Origin: PBB1 sp040400875
GTDB taxonomy: Bacteria > Pseudomonadota > Gammaproteobacteria > Burkholderiales > Burkholderiaceae_C
Length of the DNA: 64,000 nt
Direction of reading: 5' to 3'
Assembly (NCBI GenBank): GCA_040400875.1
Contig: JBBAPK010000001.1
Coordinates: 1 to 64,000, forward strand
In this document: positions 1-8,120 of the stretch, in pieces
Numbering within the stretch: the first letter of the stretch is position 1
Layout of the letters: each line of letters starts with the position of its first letter
Made by a program: the position numbers and the translations under genes
Notes under the pieces: model-generated
The model's database searches: none
What the model saw: the letters and a program-made list of their open reading frames with translations, nothing else
What the model was told of the DNA's origin: nothing

Positions 1-175
1 CTTCCGCTACGAACAGCGGAGTGCGAATATACATCGGAATCGGAAGAGATGTCAATTAACGCTATGTTTTAGGAGGCCTGCGCCGCCTAAAGCTAAACAC
101 CGGTTGATTTCGGCGAAGCCCTCGACTGTAGCAGGACAATGGTTCGACTGGTCGCTTCTTCCTGCTTGAGAGCCT

Positions 176-1963
176 CTACGTCTCGCGTGTGGTTCGGTCT
201 GCCACCATCCCGCGCAACTTTTCGCACCCGTCCCAGACGTCTTCCGACTTAAACGACTCCCTGACCAAGCCGCTAAGTCGACGGCTGTCCGTACGCAAGA
301 CCATTTGTTTGATGGCCGAGACCTGCGCCGGGTGCATCGAAAAGTTTCGCAGCCCCATTGCGAGTAGAACCTCTGTGAACGCGGGGTCGCCAGCCATTTC
401 CCCGCACACGCTAACGTCTTTGCCGGCGGCCCCGCACTGCCTGATAACCCCCTCTACAAGCCTCAGGACGGCGGGGTGCCAGGGGTCGTAGAGGTGGGCT
501 ACAGACTCATCTCCGCGGTCAATTGCCAACGTGTACTGGATGAGGTCATTGGTGCCGATTGAGACGAAGTCGAAGATCCTGAGGAAACTGGGCAACACCA
601 AGGCGGCCGCTGGTACCTCGACCATCGCACCAATTTCGAGATCAGCAAACGGCTTCCCAGCTTCGACGAGTTGCTGCTTAGCCCGATCTATGACTTCCAC
701 CACTTGCGTCGCCTCACGAACATGGGCCAGCATCGGAACCAAAAGGCGGATGGGTCCGAATGCACTTGCTCGCAAGATCGCCCGGATTTGTTGCCGAAAC
801 ATCGCTGGCTCCGACAGGCTCCAACGTATCGCTCGCAAACCTAGCGCAGGGTTCAGGCTGTGTTCATGGCGCAATTCGCCAATAGACATCCTGTCAAGCG
901 GCTTGTCGGCACCAATGTCAACGGTACGAATGGTGACGGGCAAGCCCCGCATTGCCAACACAACTGACTTATAGGCTTCAAACTGCTCTTCCTCGGTCGG
1001 CAATTCGCCAGCCCGGTTCATGAATAGGAACTCGGTGCGAAACAGCCCAATGCCGACGGCACCAGAGGCAATCACCCCTTGCGCGTCCGTGGGCAGTTCG
1101 ATGTTCGCCATGAGCTGTACGCGTTCGCCGTCCATGGTTACCGCAGGGGTATGCCGAAGTCGAGTTAGTTTTTCGCGCTCGAGTTCGCTTTTCCGCTGGC
1201 GGAACCGGTACTCCTCCAGAACGATGTCTGAGGGATTCACGATCACCAAGCCCTCGTCGCCATCAATGACGAGCAGGTCATCCTGCCTGATCACGCGACT
1301 CGCCTCTCGAGCTCCGACAACGGCCGGAATGTCTAAGCTGCGGGCGACGATCGCCGTGTGAGAAGTCTTGCCGCCGACATCCGTCACGAATCCCGTAAAG
1401 ACGCTGCGCTTGAAGTGCAGCATGTCGGCGGGCGCAATGTCATTTGCGACCAGTACGAGAGGCTCAGCGCTCGAAACTGGAATCCGAATGGCGGCACCGC
1501 CGCCCACCACACTCAAAGTCGACACCCTTGACATTGAACGCAACATCCTTTCGACGACCTGCTCGACGTCCGCTTTTCTTTCGCGCAGGTAGTCATCTTC
1601 CATCTCATCAAACTGTCTGGCCAAGACCTCCAGCTGAGCGGCAAGCGCCCACTCTGCGTTGTAGTGCCGCTCGACGATCCACTGCTTCGTCGCCGAAATC
1701 AGGGCCTCGTCGTGCAAGAGCATCAGGTGAACGTCGAGTAGGGCGGACAGCTCGGATGGGGCGTCTGTCGGTAGGTCCTCTTGGAGGCTGGCAAGCTCTG
1801 CAGCAACCTCATCTCGCGCGTCACGCAAGCGAGTAATCTCTCGTTCGATTTCAGACCCATTGACAAAGTAATGGTCGACATCGATGCGGCTTGAAGAGAC
1901 AAGCACGGCTCGCCCGATAGCAACACCCCGCGACACGGGCAGACCGAAGACCTGAAAGCTCAT
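176..1963 (-). CDS. ptsI: Phosphoenolpyruvate-protein phosphotransferase (PTS enzyme I)
   Basis: Enzyme I takes phosphate from PEP and passes it to HPr in the cytoplasm. The 595-residue protein is close to the usual 570-590. It has the N-terminal HPr-binding helices, the swivelling phosphohistidine domain with GGKTSHTAIVARS (active His about residue 202), and the C-terminal PEP-binding barrel with the CGEMAGDP motif holding the conserved Cys. No sugar-specific EIIB/EIIC is nearby; the only other PTS parts are HPr and a ManX-type EIIA at 3.0-3.7 kb, which suggests a regulatory phosphorelay rather than sugar import (inference). It reads in the same direction as ptsH but is separated from it by an inverted acyltransferase gene. 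Base composition looks less GC-rich than most of the window. Confidence 0.95.
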   Translation of the reverse strand: MSFQVFGLPVSRGVAIGRAVLVSSSRIDVDHYFVNGSEIEREITRLRDARDEVAAELASLQEDLPTDAPSELSALLDVHLMLLHDEALISATKQWIVERHYNAEWALAAQLEVLARQFDEMEDDYLRERKADVEQVVERMLRSMSRVSTLSVVGGGAAIRIPVSSAEPLVLVANDIAPADMLHFKRSVFTGFVTDVGGKTSHTAIVARSLDIPAVVGAREASRVIRQDDLLVIDGDEGLVIVNPSDIVLEEYRFRQRKSELEREKLTRLRHTPAVTMDGERVQLMANIELPTDAQGVIASGAVGIGLFRTEFLFMNRAGELPTEEEQFEAYKSVVLAMRGLPVTIRTVDIGADKPLDRMSIGELRHEHSLNPALGLRAIRWSLSEPAMFRQQIRAILRASAFGPIRLLVPMLAHVREATQVVEVIDRAKQQLVEAGKPFADLEIGAMVEVPAAALVLPSFLRIFDFVSIGTNDLIQYTLAIDRGDESVAHLYDPWHPAVLRLVEGVIRQCGAAGKDVSVCGEMAGDPAFTEVLLAMGLRNFSMHPAQVSAIKQMVLRTDSRRLSGLVRESFKSEDVWDGCEKLRGMVADRTTRET

Positions 1964-2084
1964 CCGGGCATGCTATCAGCGCACCTTGATGAGGCGTCAA
2001 GGGGTTGACACCCCAAGGACGGGCGTCATCAGCCAGTAACCATCGATTCACCTTGCAGTCATCAACGGCAGTCAAAGTGCGGAC

Positions 2085-2939
2085 ATGATTTATGAAACTC
2101 GCGCAAGTGCGCTCGGATCTGGGGCGAAGTTAGATACGAACCGGTCGGCTTTGCTGTCCGCCAATCGTGGTGATGCTGGCTTGGCCGAGTCTGTCAAGAC
2201 CCACGGCCTTGAGGTTTTGTGGGCTCGCGACGAGAGCGAAGTGCGCGAGGCGCAACGCCTCAGGTACCAAGTGTTCGTTGAGGAGTTCGGGGCTCGCCTG
2301 AGTGCTCCCCTGGGCTCTCCTGAAAAACATGACGTAGACATATTCGACGCTTACTGCGAACACCTTCTGGTGCGTTGCCGCCGCAGCGACGATGGTGAAC
2401 CGGGCCCGGTTGTCGGCACCTATCGCGTTTTGACCCCAACGGCATCGAAGCGAATCGGGGGCCTTTACTTCGAAACCGAGTTTGATATGACGCGGCTTCG
2501 AGCGCTGCGCCCGAGGATGGTTGAACTGGGCCGCACTTGCGTGCACCCAGAGTGGCGATCTGGTGGGGTGATCTTGGCGCTGTGGGGAGCTCTAGCAGGT
2601 TTCATGGAAAGAAACCGCCTTGACGTGATGGTCGGTTGCGCCAGCGTCAGCATGCAAGATGGCGGTCATTTCGCGGCAAGCCTGTGGCGCCAACTCAGCT
2701 CGACCCACTTGGCATCCATAAAGTGCCAAGTGCCCCCCCGCCTTCCCCTGCCTGTTGGAGATTTGAGACAGGACCTTCCCGTTGAAGCGCCGCCTCTTAT
2801 CAAAGGCTATTTGCGCTGTGGTGCAAAAGTACTCGGGCCCCCAGCGTGGGATCCAGACTTCAACACGGCTGATTTCCCGATGATGATGCGTTTCGATGAA
2901 ATGCCCACTCGCTACCGCAAGCACTTTCTGGGATCCTGA
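2085..2939 (+). CDS. olsB: OlsB-like N-acyltransferase (ornithine lipid synthesis)
   Basis: Resembles the GNAT-fold hemolysin/OlsB family that moves a 3-hydroxyacyl chain from ACP to the alpha-amino group of ornithine, giving lyso-ornithine lipid. Family features are the RYQVFVEEFGA segment near residues 60-70, the D-x-F-D stretch before CEHLLVR, the VGTYRVLTP strand, and ELGRTCVHPEWR followed by a GG segment that forms the acyl-donor site. The 284 residues fit the family. It is opposite in strand to ptsI and ptsH and sits between them. No olsA-like O-acyltransferase lies beside it. PEP-CTERM-associated acyltransferases share this fold, so the substrate is inferred. The ATG has no clear Shine-Dalgarno sequence. 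Confidence 0.8.
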   Translation: MIYETRASALGSGAKLDTNRSALLSANRGDAGLAESVKTHGLEVLWARDESEVREAQRLRYQVFVEEFGARLSAPLGSPEKHDVDIFDAYCEHLLVRCRRSDDGEPGPVVGTYRVLTPTASKRIGGLYFETEFDMTRLRALRPRMVELGRTCVHPEWRSGGVILALWGALAGFMERNRLDVMVGCASVSMQDGGHFAASLWRQLSSTHLASIKCQVPPRLPLPVGDLRQDLPVEAPPLIKGYLRCGAKVLGPPAWDPDFNTADFPMMMRFDEMPTRYRKHFLGS

Positions 2940-2997
2940 GCTGGCGGCTTATTTGCAAGCGCCAACGCTTCTTCGCTGAGTAAGGCCAAGGCCGGGG

Positions 2998-3267
2998 TCA
3001 CTCAGCCTCACCGAACTTGTCATTGATCAGCGCGAGCAGAGCGTCCATTGTTGACTGCTCGTCGTCGCCGCTGACCTCAATTTGCACTTCGCTGCCCAAG
3101 CCAGCCGCTAGCATCATGACCCCCATGATGCTTTTCGCATTGACCGAGCGACCGCCGCGGGACATGGAAACGTCGCTGCGAAACGTGCCTGCTAGCTTGG
3201 TGAATTTAGCCGATGCTCTGGCGTGCAAGCCCAGCTTATTGCTGATGGTGACGTTGGCTCGAATCAT
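2998..3267 (-). CDS. ptsH: HPr phosphocarrier protein
   Basis: Small cytoplasmic phosphocarrier between enzyme I and EIIA. At 89 residues it matches HPr length. The phosphorylation site is the His in GLHARASAKFTKLA (about residue 16). A second signature, SKSIMGVMMLA, carries the Ser at the regulatory HPr-kinase position known from other bacteria. Its start lies 32 bp inside the end of the EIIA gene in another frame, so the two are probably translationally coupled. The expected downstream partner ptsI is in the same direction but only after the inverted olsB-like gene. Confidence 0.95.
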   Translation of the reverse strand: MIRANVTISNKLGLHARASAKFTKLAGTFRSDVSMSRGGRSVNAKSIMGVMMLAAGLGSEVQIEVSGDDEQSTMDALLALINDKFGEAE

Positions 3268-3694
3268 GGGTGCCTAAAAGAGACGTTTGGTTTTGTGGTC
3301 GCGACACACTGACCTGTATGACCCCCTGCACCGCACCAGAGGCTGCGCGCTCCACAACCGAGTCCAGCCCTTCGTGGGCGTAACACAGCGACCGCCAAAG
3401 CATCGGCACATTGAGGCCGGCTACGACCTTGACCGTTTTGCTGTCGCAAGCAGATGCCAGTTTTTGCGCCACGTTGCACGGTGTGGCTCCGAACACGTCT
3501 GTCAGTATCAGCACCTCCTGAACAGACATTGCAGCCAGAAGCGCACTTCCCGCCACCTCTGCCTGCTCGAGGGTCAATTCGTTTGAGACGTCAAACGCAA
3601 TCAGCGGTGTGGCGCAGTCTGGAAATACGTGGTCGGCAACCGCCTTCAATGCTGAAGCCAACGGCGCGTGGGCAATGATCAGGAATCCGGGCAT
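3236..3694 (-). CDS. PTS mannose-family EIIA (ManX-type) protein
   Basis: Mannose/fructose-type EIIA domain protein of 152 residues. The N-terminal GFLIIAHAPLASAL places the phosphorylatable His at about residue 9. ILTDVFGATPCNVAQKLA is the second family motif. It has no EIIB or EIIC domain and none lies nearby, so it is probably a regulatory EIIA receiving phosphate from HPr (inference from family knowledge and context). The C-terminus runs about 20 residues past the domain and overlaps the ptsH start. The 127 bp between this gene and the lipoprotein gene downstream on the map contains no gene I can support. Confidence 0.88.
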   Translation of the reverse strand: MPGFLIIAHAPLASALKAVADHVFPDCATPLIAFDVSNELTLEQAEVAGSALLAAMSVQEVLILTDVFGATPCNVAQKLASACDSKTVKVVAGLNVPMLWRSLCYAHEGLDSVVERAASGAVQGVIQVSVSRPQNQTSLLGTHDSSQRHHQQ

Positions 3695-3821
3695 GGGCGA
3701 TCATTATCTGCAGTTGCGCTGGCCGCGAGGTCTGCTTCGATGAAGACGAGCTCGACGTTGCCAAAAAGCCGAATCTGAGGCCAAAAACAGTGCGGATCGC
3801 CACCACCCCACGGCGTGGCTG

Positions 3822-4412
3822 TCACGACGCGCTCAGGGCTGCGAAGAATGTCTCAGCGGCCTCGGCGTCGATACGCCCGCCCAGCATCGAGGCCTGATAA
3901 ATCACCGTGCCGCAGACAAAAAAGACTGCCTCAGCGGTGATCGCCGAGCCGTCTTCGCGCGCACCCGTGGCCCTCACGCGGCTTGCGATGAGGTTGGGCG
4001 TCATGCCGGGGACTTTGGCGGGACCCACCTCGGCACGGGTCCCACCAACATTGCTCGCGAAAACCGCCTGCAGTTGGCGCAAGACGGGCTCCACACGCGA
4101 CGGATCGCCAACACTCACGTGGCTCAGCGCGAAATTCGCCTCCCCCGCGGTGCACGACTCAAGGTGCATCTCCAACTTGACACCTGCGAGCAGCACCTGC
4201 CTGACTCGGTTTTCAGGTCGACAGGGAAACAGCGCCTTGACTTGGCCGTCCGCCACACGGACCTCCCGCCAGTCCAGGCTTGGGGAACACGATGCAAGCA
4301 TCGTGGCGCCAACCACGCTGGCGCACAGCAGACGGCCCCGCCGCATTGACTGCACGGCATGGGCGCGTCGAGGCGTTGGAGCGGGTGTGGTTTCTAGCAA
4401 GGTCATCGGCAT
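3822..4412 (-). CDS. Hypothetical lipoprotein
   Basis: A probable lipoprotein of unknown function, about 196 residues. A basic stretch (MRRGRLL) is followed by a hydrophobic core and a lipobox, MLASC, so the mature protein would start at the Cys near residue 42 and be anchored to a membrane. The remainder is a single soluble domain with no motif I recognise. Three candidate starts exist: a GTG at 4415, the ATG at 4412 used here, and an internal ATG at about 4346 that would give a more usual signal-peptide length. It follows the DUF4197 gene by a few bases, probably in one transcript. Confidence 0.72.
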   Translation of the reverse strand: MPMTLLETTPAPTPRRAHAVQSMRRGRLLCASVVGATMLASCSPSLDWREVRVADGQVKALFPCRPENRVRQVLLAGVKLEMHLESCTAGEANFALSHVSVGDPSRVEPVLRQLQAVFASNVGGTRAEVGPAKVPGMTPNLIASRVRATGAREDGSAITAEAVFFVCGTVIYQASMLGGRIDAEAAETFFAALSAS

Positions 4413-4417
4413 CACAC

Positions 4418-5113
4418 CTAATTCAGCGACCCGAAAACGCTCTTCAGAACGTCGCTGCCCGCTGCCAGTGGATCCTTGCGGATCTTCTTTTCTTCTTCTG
4501 CCACCATCAGGTAAAGGCCATCGAGCGCCTTGCCGGTGACGTACTGCTGAACATTGGCGTCTTGCTTGTCGACCAACCCGAAGCCAGCCGCCCTGCCAGC
4601 CACGGCGTTGTACTTGTCCGCCAGCGACACTTTTTGCGTGGCTTGGGTGACGATGGGAAGGAACTTGACGCTGATCGGTTCGCGCGTCTTGGCCGCAAAG
4701 AAGTCGGTGACCGACTGATCGCCCCCGGACAGTATCTGCCGGCCGTCTTCAACGCTCATGTTCTTGACGGCGCTCAGCATCAATGTCTTCGCCTCCGGCA
4801 CCGCCAACTCAGCAGCCCGGTTCATTGCTGTCACCAGTTCATCCACCGACTTGCCCTGACCGGCGAGTTGCAACAAGCTGGCCGACCTCTTGAGGAATCC
4901 GGGAAGCGGGATTCGAACCTTGGGGTCGCCCAGAAATCCGTCCTTCTTGCCGAGCACCGAGACCGCCGAATCCACGCCGCGCGTGAGCGCCTCGCGGATG
5001 GCGGACGCAGCATCGCGATTGCTCAAGCCCGAAGCCGCCAAGGCATCGGAAAAGCCGACGGTTGGCCCGCCTGTGCCCGCCAAAACCAGTACCGAAAAGT
5101 CTCTGCGATTCAT
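4418..5113 (-). CDS. DUF4197 family exported protein
   Basis: 231-residue protein resembling the DUF4197 family of Gram-negative bacteria, whose function is unknown. Visible family features are the early SNRDAASAIREALTRGV segment, KVRIPLPGFL, the conserved NRAAELAVPEAKTLM block and a C-terminal KALDGLYLMVAEEEKKIRKDP segment. The N-terminus (MNRRDFSVLVLAGTGG) looks like a signal peptide with a partial twin-arginine character. It lies directly before the lipoprotein gene with a gap of a few bases, so both may be co-expressed at the envelope. Confidence 0.8.
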   Translation of the reverse strand: MNRRDFSVLVLAGTGGPTVGFSDALAASGLSNRDAASAIREALTRGVDSAVSVLGKKDGFLGDPKVRIPLPGFLKRSASLLQLAGQGKSVDELVTAMNRAAELAVPEAKTLMLSAVKNMSVEDGRQILSGGDQSVTDFFAAKTREPISVKFLPIVTQATQKVSLADKYNAVAGRAAGFGLVDKQDANVQQYVTGKALDGLYLMVAEEEKKIRKDPLAAGSDVLKSVFGSLN

Positions 5114-5180
5114 TTGTCACTCCAGAAATCAGGGTGAACCGGTCAGCGCGCCTGATGCCCGCAAGCCCCGCGCCCGCGCG

Positions 5181-6173
5181 CTAGACGGCATCGGCCACAC
5201 CAGCGGCGTACGCCTGCTGATCGGCGTGGTAACTGCTTCGCACCATGGGGCCCACCGCCGCGTGGGTGAAACCCATCTTCGCGGCCTCGGCCTCGAACAT
5301 GCGAAACGTGTCTGGATGCACGTATCGACGCACCGGCAGGTGATGGCCGCTGGGCGCCAGGTACTGGCCGATCGTCAGCATCTCGATGTTGTGCGCTCGC
5401 ATGTCGCGCATGACCTGAAGAATTTCCTCGTCGGTCTCTCCCAGGCCCAACATCAAGCCGCTCTTGGTCGGCACATCGGGCGCAAATGCCTTGAACTGCT
5501 TGAGCAGGTTCAGGCTGAACGCGTAGTCGGATCCGGGACGCGCTTCCTTGTACAGGCGTGGCACGGTCTCGAGGTTGTGATTCATCACATCCGGCGGTGC
5601 AGCCTTCAGGATGTCGAGCGCTCGATCGAGGCGGCCTCGGAAATCAGGCGTCAGGATCTCGATGCGGGTTCCCGGGCTCAGCGCGCGCACTTCGCGGATG
5701 CACTCGACGAAGTGCCCTGCGCCGCCGTCGCGCAGGTCGTCACGGTCCACGCTGGTAATCACCACGTATCGCAACTTGAGTGCTGCAATCGTCTTGGCCA
5801 GATTGAGCGGCTCGTTGACATCGAGCGGATCTGGCCGGCCATGGCCCACGTCGCAAAACGGGCAGCGCCGGGTGCACTTGTCGCCCATGATCATGAAGGT
5901 GGCCGTGCCCTTGCCGAAGCACTCACCGATGTTCGGGCAGGATGCTTCCTCGCACACCGTGTGAAGCTGGTGCTCGCGCAGGATCTTCTTGATCTCGTAA
6001 AAGCGTGTGCTGGGCGAGCCGGCCTTGACGCGAATCCAGTCTGGCTTTTTCAGCGTCTCGGCCGGAACGATCTTGATCGGGATGCGCGAGGTCTTGGCCT
6101 GCGACTTCTGCTTGGCGCTGGCGTCATAGGCAGACGGCTGCTGCTCGACGGGGGTCACGGAGTCAGACGACAT
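5181..6173 (-). CDS. lipA: Lipoyl synthase
   Basis: Radical-SAM enzyme that inserts two sulfurs into octanoyl groups on lipoyl domains, the last step of lipoate synthesis. Both cysteine sets are present: the auxiliary cluster motif CEEASCPNIGEC and the radical-SAM motif CTRRCPFCDV. The C-terminal RSSYHAD holds the conserved Ser that ligates the auxiliary cluster. I chose the ATG at 6173 (330 residues) because the upstream in-frame alternative at 6191 is a TTG. It lies about 30 bp after lipB in the dacC-dat-ybeD-lipB-lipA run and is probably co-transcribed. Confidence 0.97.
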   Translation of the reverse strand: MSSDSVTPVEQQPSAYDASAKQKSQAKTSRIPIKIVPAETLKKPDWIRVKAGSPSTRFYEIKKILREHQLHTVCEEASCPNIGECFGKGTATFMIMGDKCTRRCPFCDVGHGRPDPLDVNEPLNLAKTIAALKLRYVVITSVDRDDLRDGGAGHFVECIREVRALSPGTRIEILTPDFRGRLDRALDILKAAPPDVMNHNLETVPRLYKEARPGSDYAFSLNLLKQFKAFAPDVPTKSGLMLGLGETDEEILQVMRDMRAHNIEMLTIGQYLAPSGHHLPVRRYVHPDTFRMFEAEAAKMGFTHAAVGPMVRSSYHADQQAYAAGVADAV

Positions 6174-6201
6174 CGGCGGCTTTCGAGGCAAGGGGCTGGG
6201 T

Positions 6202-6909
6202 TCAGGGCTTCAGGTGTCCCGCGAGGCGGTGACCAAGATGCCACGCAACGTCGGAAACGTCCACGTTCACGCCGAGTGTAGCCAGATCAACTGTTGCCAA
6301 ACTTGCATAACCGCAAGGGTTGATGCGGCTGAAAGGCTCCAGATCCATGGCCACGTTCAGGGCCACGCCGTGGCAGGTGAAATGGCGGCTGACCTTGATG
6401 CCCAGCGCTGCGATCTTGCCCAGTCCCTTGAACGGATCTGGCGCCGCGATGCCCAGGCGATCGCGCGGCGGCACAGGCTCCAGCACAGCATGACCGAACG
6501 GGTCGTCAAGCCGCACATAGATACCTGGCGCACCCGGCACGCGGTGCCCCGTGACGCCGTAGTGCTCCAGCGTGCTGATCACGCAATGCTCCAAGCGGTA
6601 GACGTATTCCTTGACGTAGATGCCCAGCCGCCGAAGATCAATCAGCGGATAGGCCAGCAACTGTCCCGGCCCGTGATATGTCACCTGCCCACCGCGGTTG
6701 GTCTGAACCACCGGGATGCCCGCCGCATCGCGCAAATGCTCGGGCTTGCCAGCCAGCCCTTGCGTGTAGACGGACCGGTGTTCGCACAGCCAGATCTCGT
6801 CGGGCACTTCATCGCCCGGCACCGCGCGAGCTGCCGTGAAAGCCTGCATCGCCTCGATGGTGGGCTCGATGTCGACAAGGCCTCGGTAGACCAGCGCAGG
6901 CGAACTCAT
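6202..6909 (-). CDS. lipB: Octanoyl-[ACP]:protein N-octanoyltransferase
   Basis: Moves octanoate from acyl carrier protein to lipoyl domains, making the LipA substrate. LipB signatures are seen: GGQVTYHGPGQLLAYPLIDL, the GLGKIAALGIKVSR segment with the catalytic Lys, and NPCG with the catalytic Cys. The 235 residues are normal for the family. It lies 15 bp after ybeD and just before lipA. Confidence 0.96.
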   Translation of the reverse strand: MSSPALVYRGLVDIEPTIEAMQAFTAARAVPGDEVPDEIWLCEHRSVYTQGLAGKPEHLRDAAGIPVVQTNRGGQVTYHGPGQLLAYPLIDLRRLGIYVKEYVYRLEHCVISTLEHYGVTGHRVPGAPGIYVRLDDPFGHAVLEPVPPRDRLGIAAPDPFKGLGKIAALGIKVSRHFTCHGVALNVAMDLEPFSRINPCGYASLATVDLATLGVNVDVSDVAWHLGHRLAGHLKP

Positions 6910-6924
6910 GTCGTCACGCCTGCG

Positions 6925-7200
6925 CTACAAAACCACCTTGACCATCGGGTGCGTGCTCATGGCGCGGTAGAGGTCATCGAGCTGCTCGCGGCTGGTCGCG
7001 GTGACGGTGACCGTGAGGCCCAGGTACTTGCCGCCCTTGCTCAGTCGTGTCTCAAGACTCACCGGGTCGACGCCCGGGTCGAACTGACGCGCGATGTACA
7101 AGACAGCCTCGGCGAAGCCATCGACATTTGCGCCCATCACCTTGATGGGAAAGGCCGACGGGTATTCGATCAGCGAAGACTCGGGTGGGATGTTCTGCAT
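6925..7200 (-). CDS. ybeD: YbeD/DUF493 family protein
   Basis: A 91-residue ACT-like small protein. The opening YPSAFPIKVMGANVDGFAEAV and the end GKYLGLTVTVTATSREQLDDLYRA match the YbeD/DUF493 family. These genes usually sit directly before lipB in proteobacteria, as here. The molecular role is not established; a regulatory part in lipoylation is only suggested by context. Confidence 0.92.
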   Translation of the reverse strand: MQNIPPESSLIEYPSAFPIKVMGANVDGFAEAVLYIARQFDPGVDPVSLETRLSKGGKYLGLTVTVTATSREQLDDLYRAMSTHPMVKVVL

Positions 7201-7230
7201 GGCCTGAAAAACGCTGGGGTGCCTGACAGG

Positions 7231-8106
7231 CTAGATCAGCTGGGCGTGCTTGGCACGCTGGTATGCCTCGTAAATCCGCGCATAGGCGGGGCCGGGCTTG
7301 CCGCGGGCGGCACCGTGGCCCACCGGCTCGCCATCGAGCGTCGTGATCGGCAGCACTTCCTTGGTCGCAGAACTGAGCATCAGCTCATCGGCAGAAGTCA
7401 CCTCGCCCTCGGAGATCGGCCTCAGGTTGAAGGCCAAGCCCTCTTGCTCGCACAGTTCACGGATCAGCTCGTAACGGATGCCCTCGAGCACGTGCGCGCT
7501 CTTCGGCGGGCCGAGCACCGCGCCTTCACGCACCACCCACACATTGCACGATGCCGCCTCGGTGAGAAAGCCCTCGCGGAACATGATGGTCTCGACCGCG
7601 CCCTGATCGGCCGAGATCTGGCGAGCCAGCACGTTGCCCAGCAGCGAGATGCTCTTGATGTCGCCGCGCTCCCAGCGAAAGTCGCGCGCGCTCACGCAGG
7701 CGACGCCCTGGAGACGCTGCTCGGGGCTGGGCTGCTTCATGGCGCTCACCATCATGAACACCGTGGGCTCGATGCCGGCGGGCATCACATGATCACGCAA
7801 GGCCACGCCGCGGCTCACCTGGATGTAGATGAGCTGGTCTTCGCTGGCCTGGGCCTCAATCAAGCGCCGGCAGCGCATGAGCCAATCTGGACTTGAGTGC
7901 GGGTTGGGGATGCGCAGTTTGGTCAGGCTGCGCTCAAGGCGAGCCATGTGCTCGTCGAAGCGGAACAGGCGCCGGCCATAGACGGGCACCACCTCGTAAA
8001 TGCCGTCGCCGAAGATGAAGCCCCGATCCAGCACCGAGACCTTGGCCTGGTTGAGTGGGGTGTACTCACCGTTGAGGTAGCACAGCGTGTCAGGAAGGGT
8101 CTGCAT
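7231..8106 (-). CDS. dat: D-amino-acid aminotransferase (class IV PLP aminotransferase)
   Basis: Class IV PLP-dependent aminotransferase, most like D-alanine transaminase, which supplies D-amino acids for peptidoglycan. The start YLNGEYTPLNQAKVSVLDRG and GDGIYEVVPVY are typical. RGDIKSISLLGNVLARQ contains the PLP Lys, and EAASCNVWVV is the phosphate-cup region. The open frame extends further upstream, but that part overlaps dacC; the ATG at 8106 has AAAGG seven bases ahead and gives 291 residues, the family norm. Branched-chain aminotransferases are close relatives; the position next to a DD-carboxypeptidase favours the D-amino-acid role. Confidence 0.88.
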   Translation of the reverse strand: MQTLPDTLCYLNGEYTPLNQAKVSVLDRGFIFGDGIYEVVPVYGRRLFRFDEHMARLERSLTKLRIPNPHSSPDWLMRCRRLIEAQASEDQLIYIQVSRGVALRDHVMPAGIEPTVFMMVSAMKQPSPEQRLQGVACVSARDFRWERGDIKSISLLGNVLARQISADQGAVETIMFREGFLTEAASCNVWVVREGAVLGPPKSAHVLEGIRYELIRELCEQEGLAFNLRPISEGEVTSADELMLSSATKEVLPITTLDGEPVGHGAARGKPGPAYARIYEAYQRAKHAQLI

Positions 8107-8120
8107 GTGTTGCCTTTCGA

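Noticed and set aside
69..90. Hairpin with arms TTAGG/CCTAA and GGC/GCC after ptsI
   Set aside because: It contains an internal mismatch and has no T run on either strand, so it is not a convincing terminator.
1999..2020. Inverted GGGGT/ACCCC repeat with a TTGACA in the ptsI-olsB interval
   Set aside because: No -10 box at a suitable distance is visible, so I do not call a promoter or operator.
4280..6281. Long plus-strand frames across the DUF4197, lipA and lipB genes
   Set aside because: They are shadows of clearly recognised minus-strand genes with catalytic motifs.
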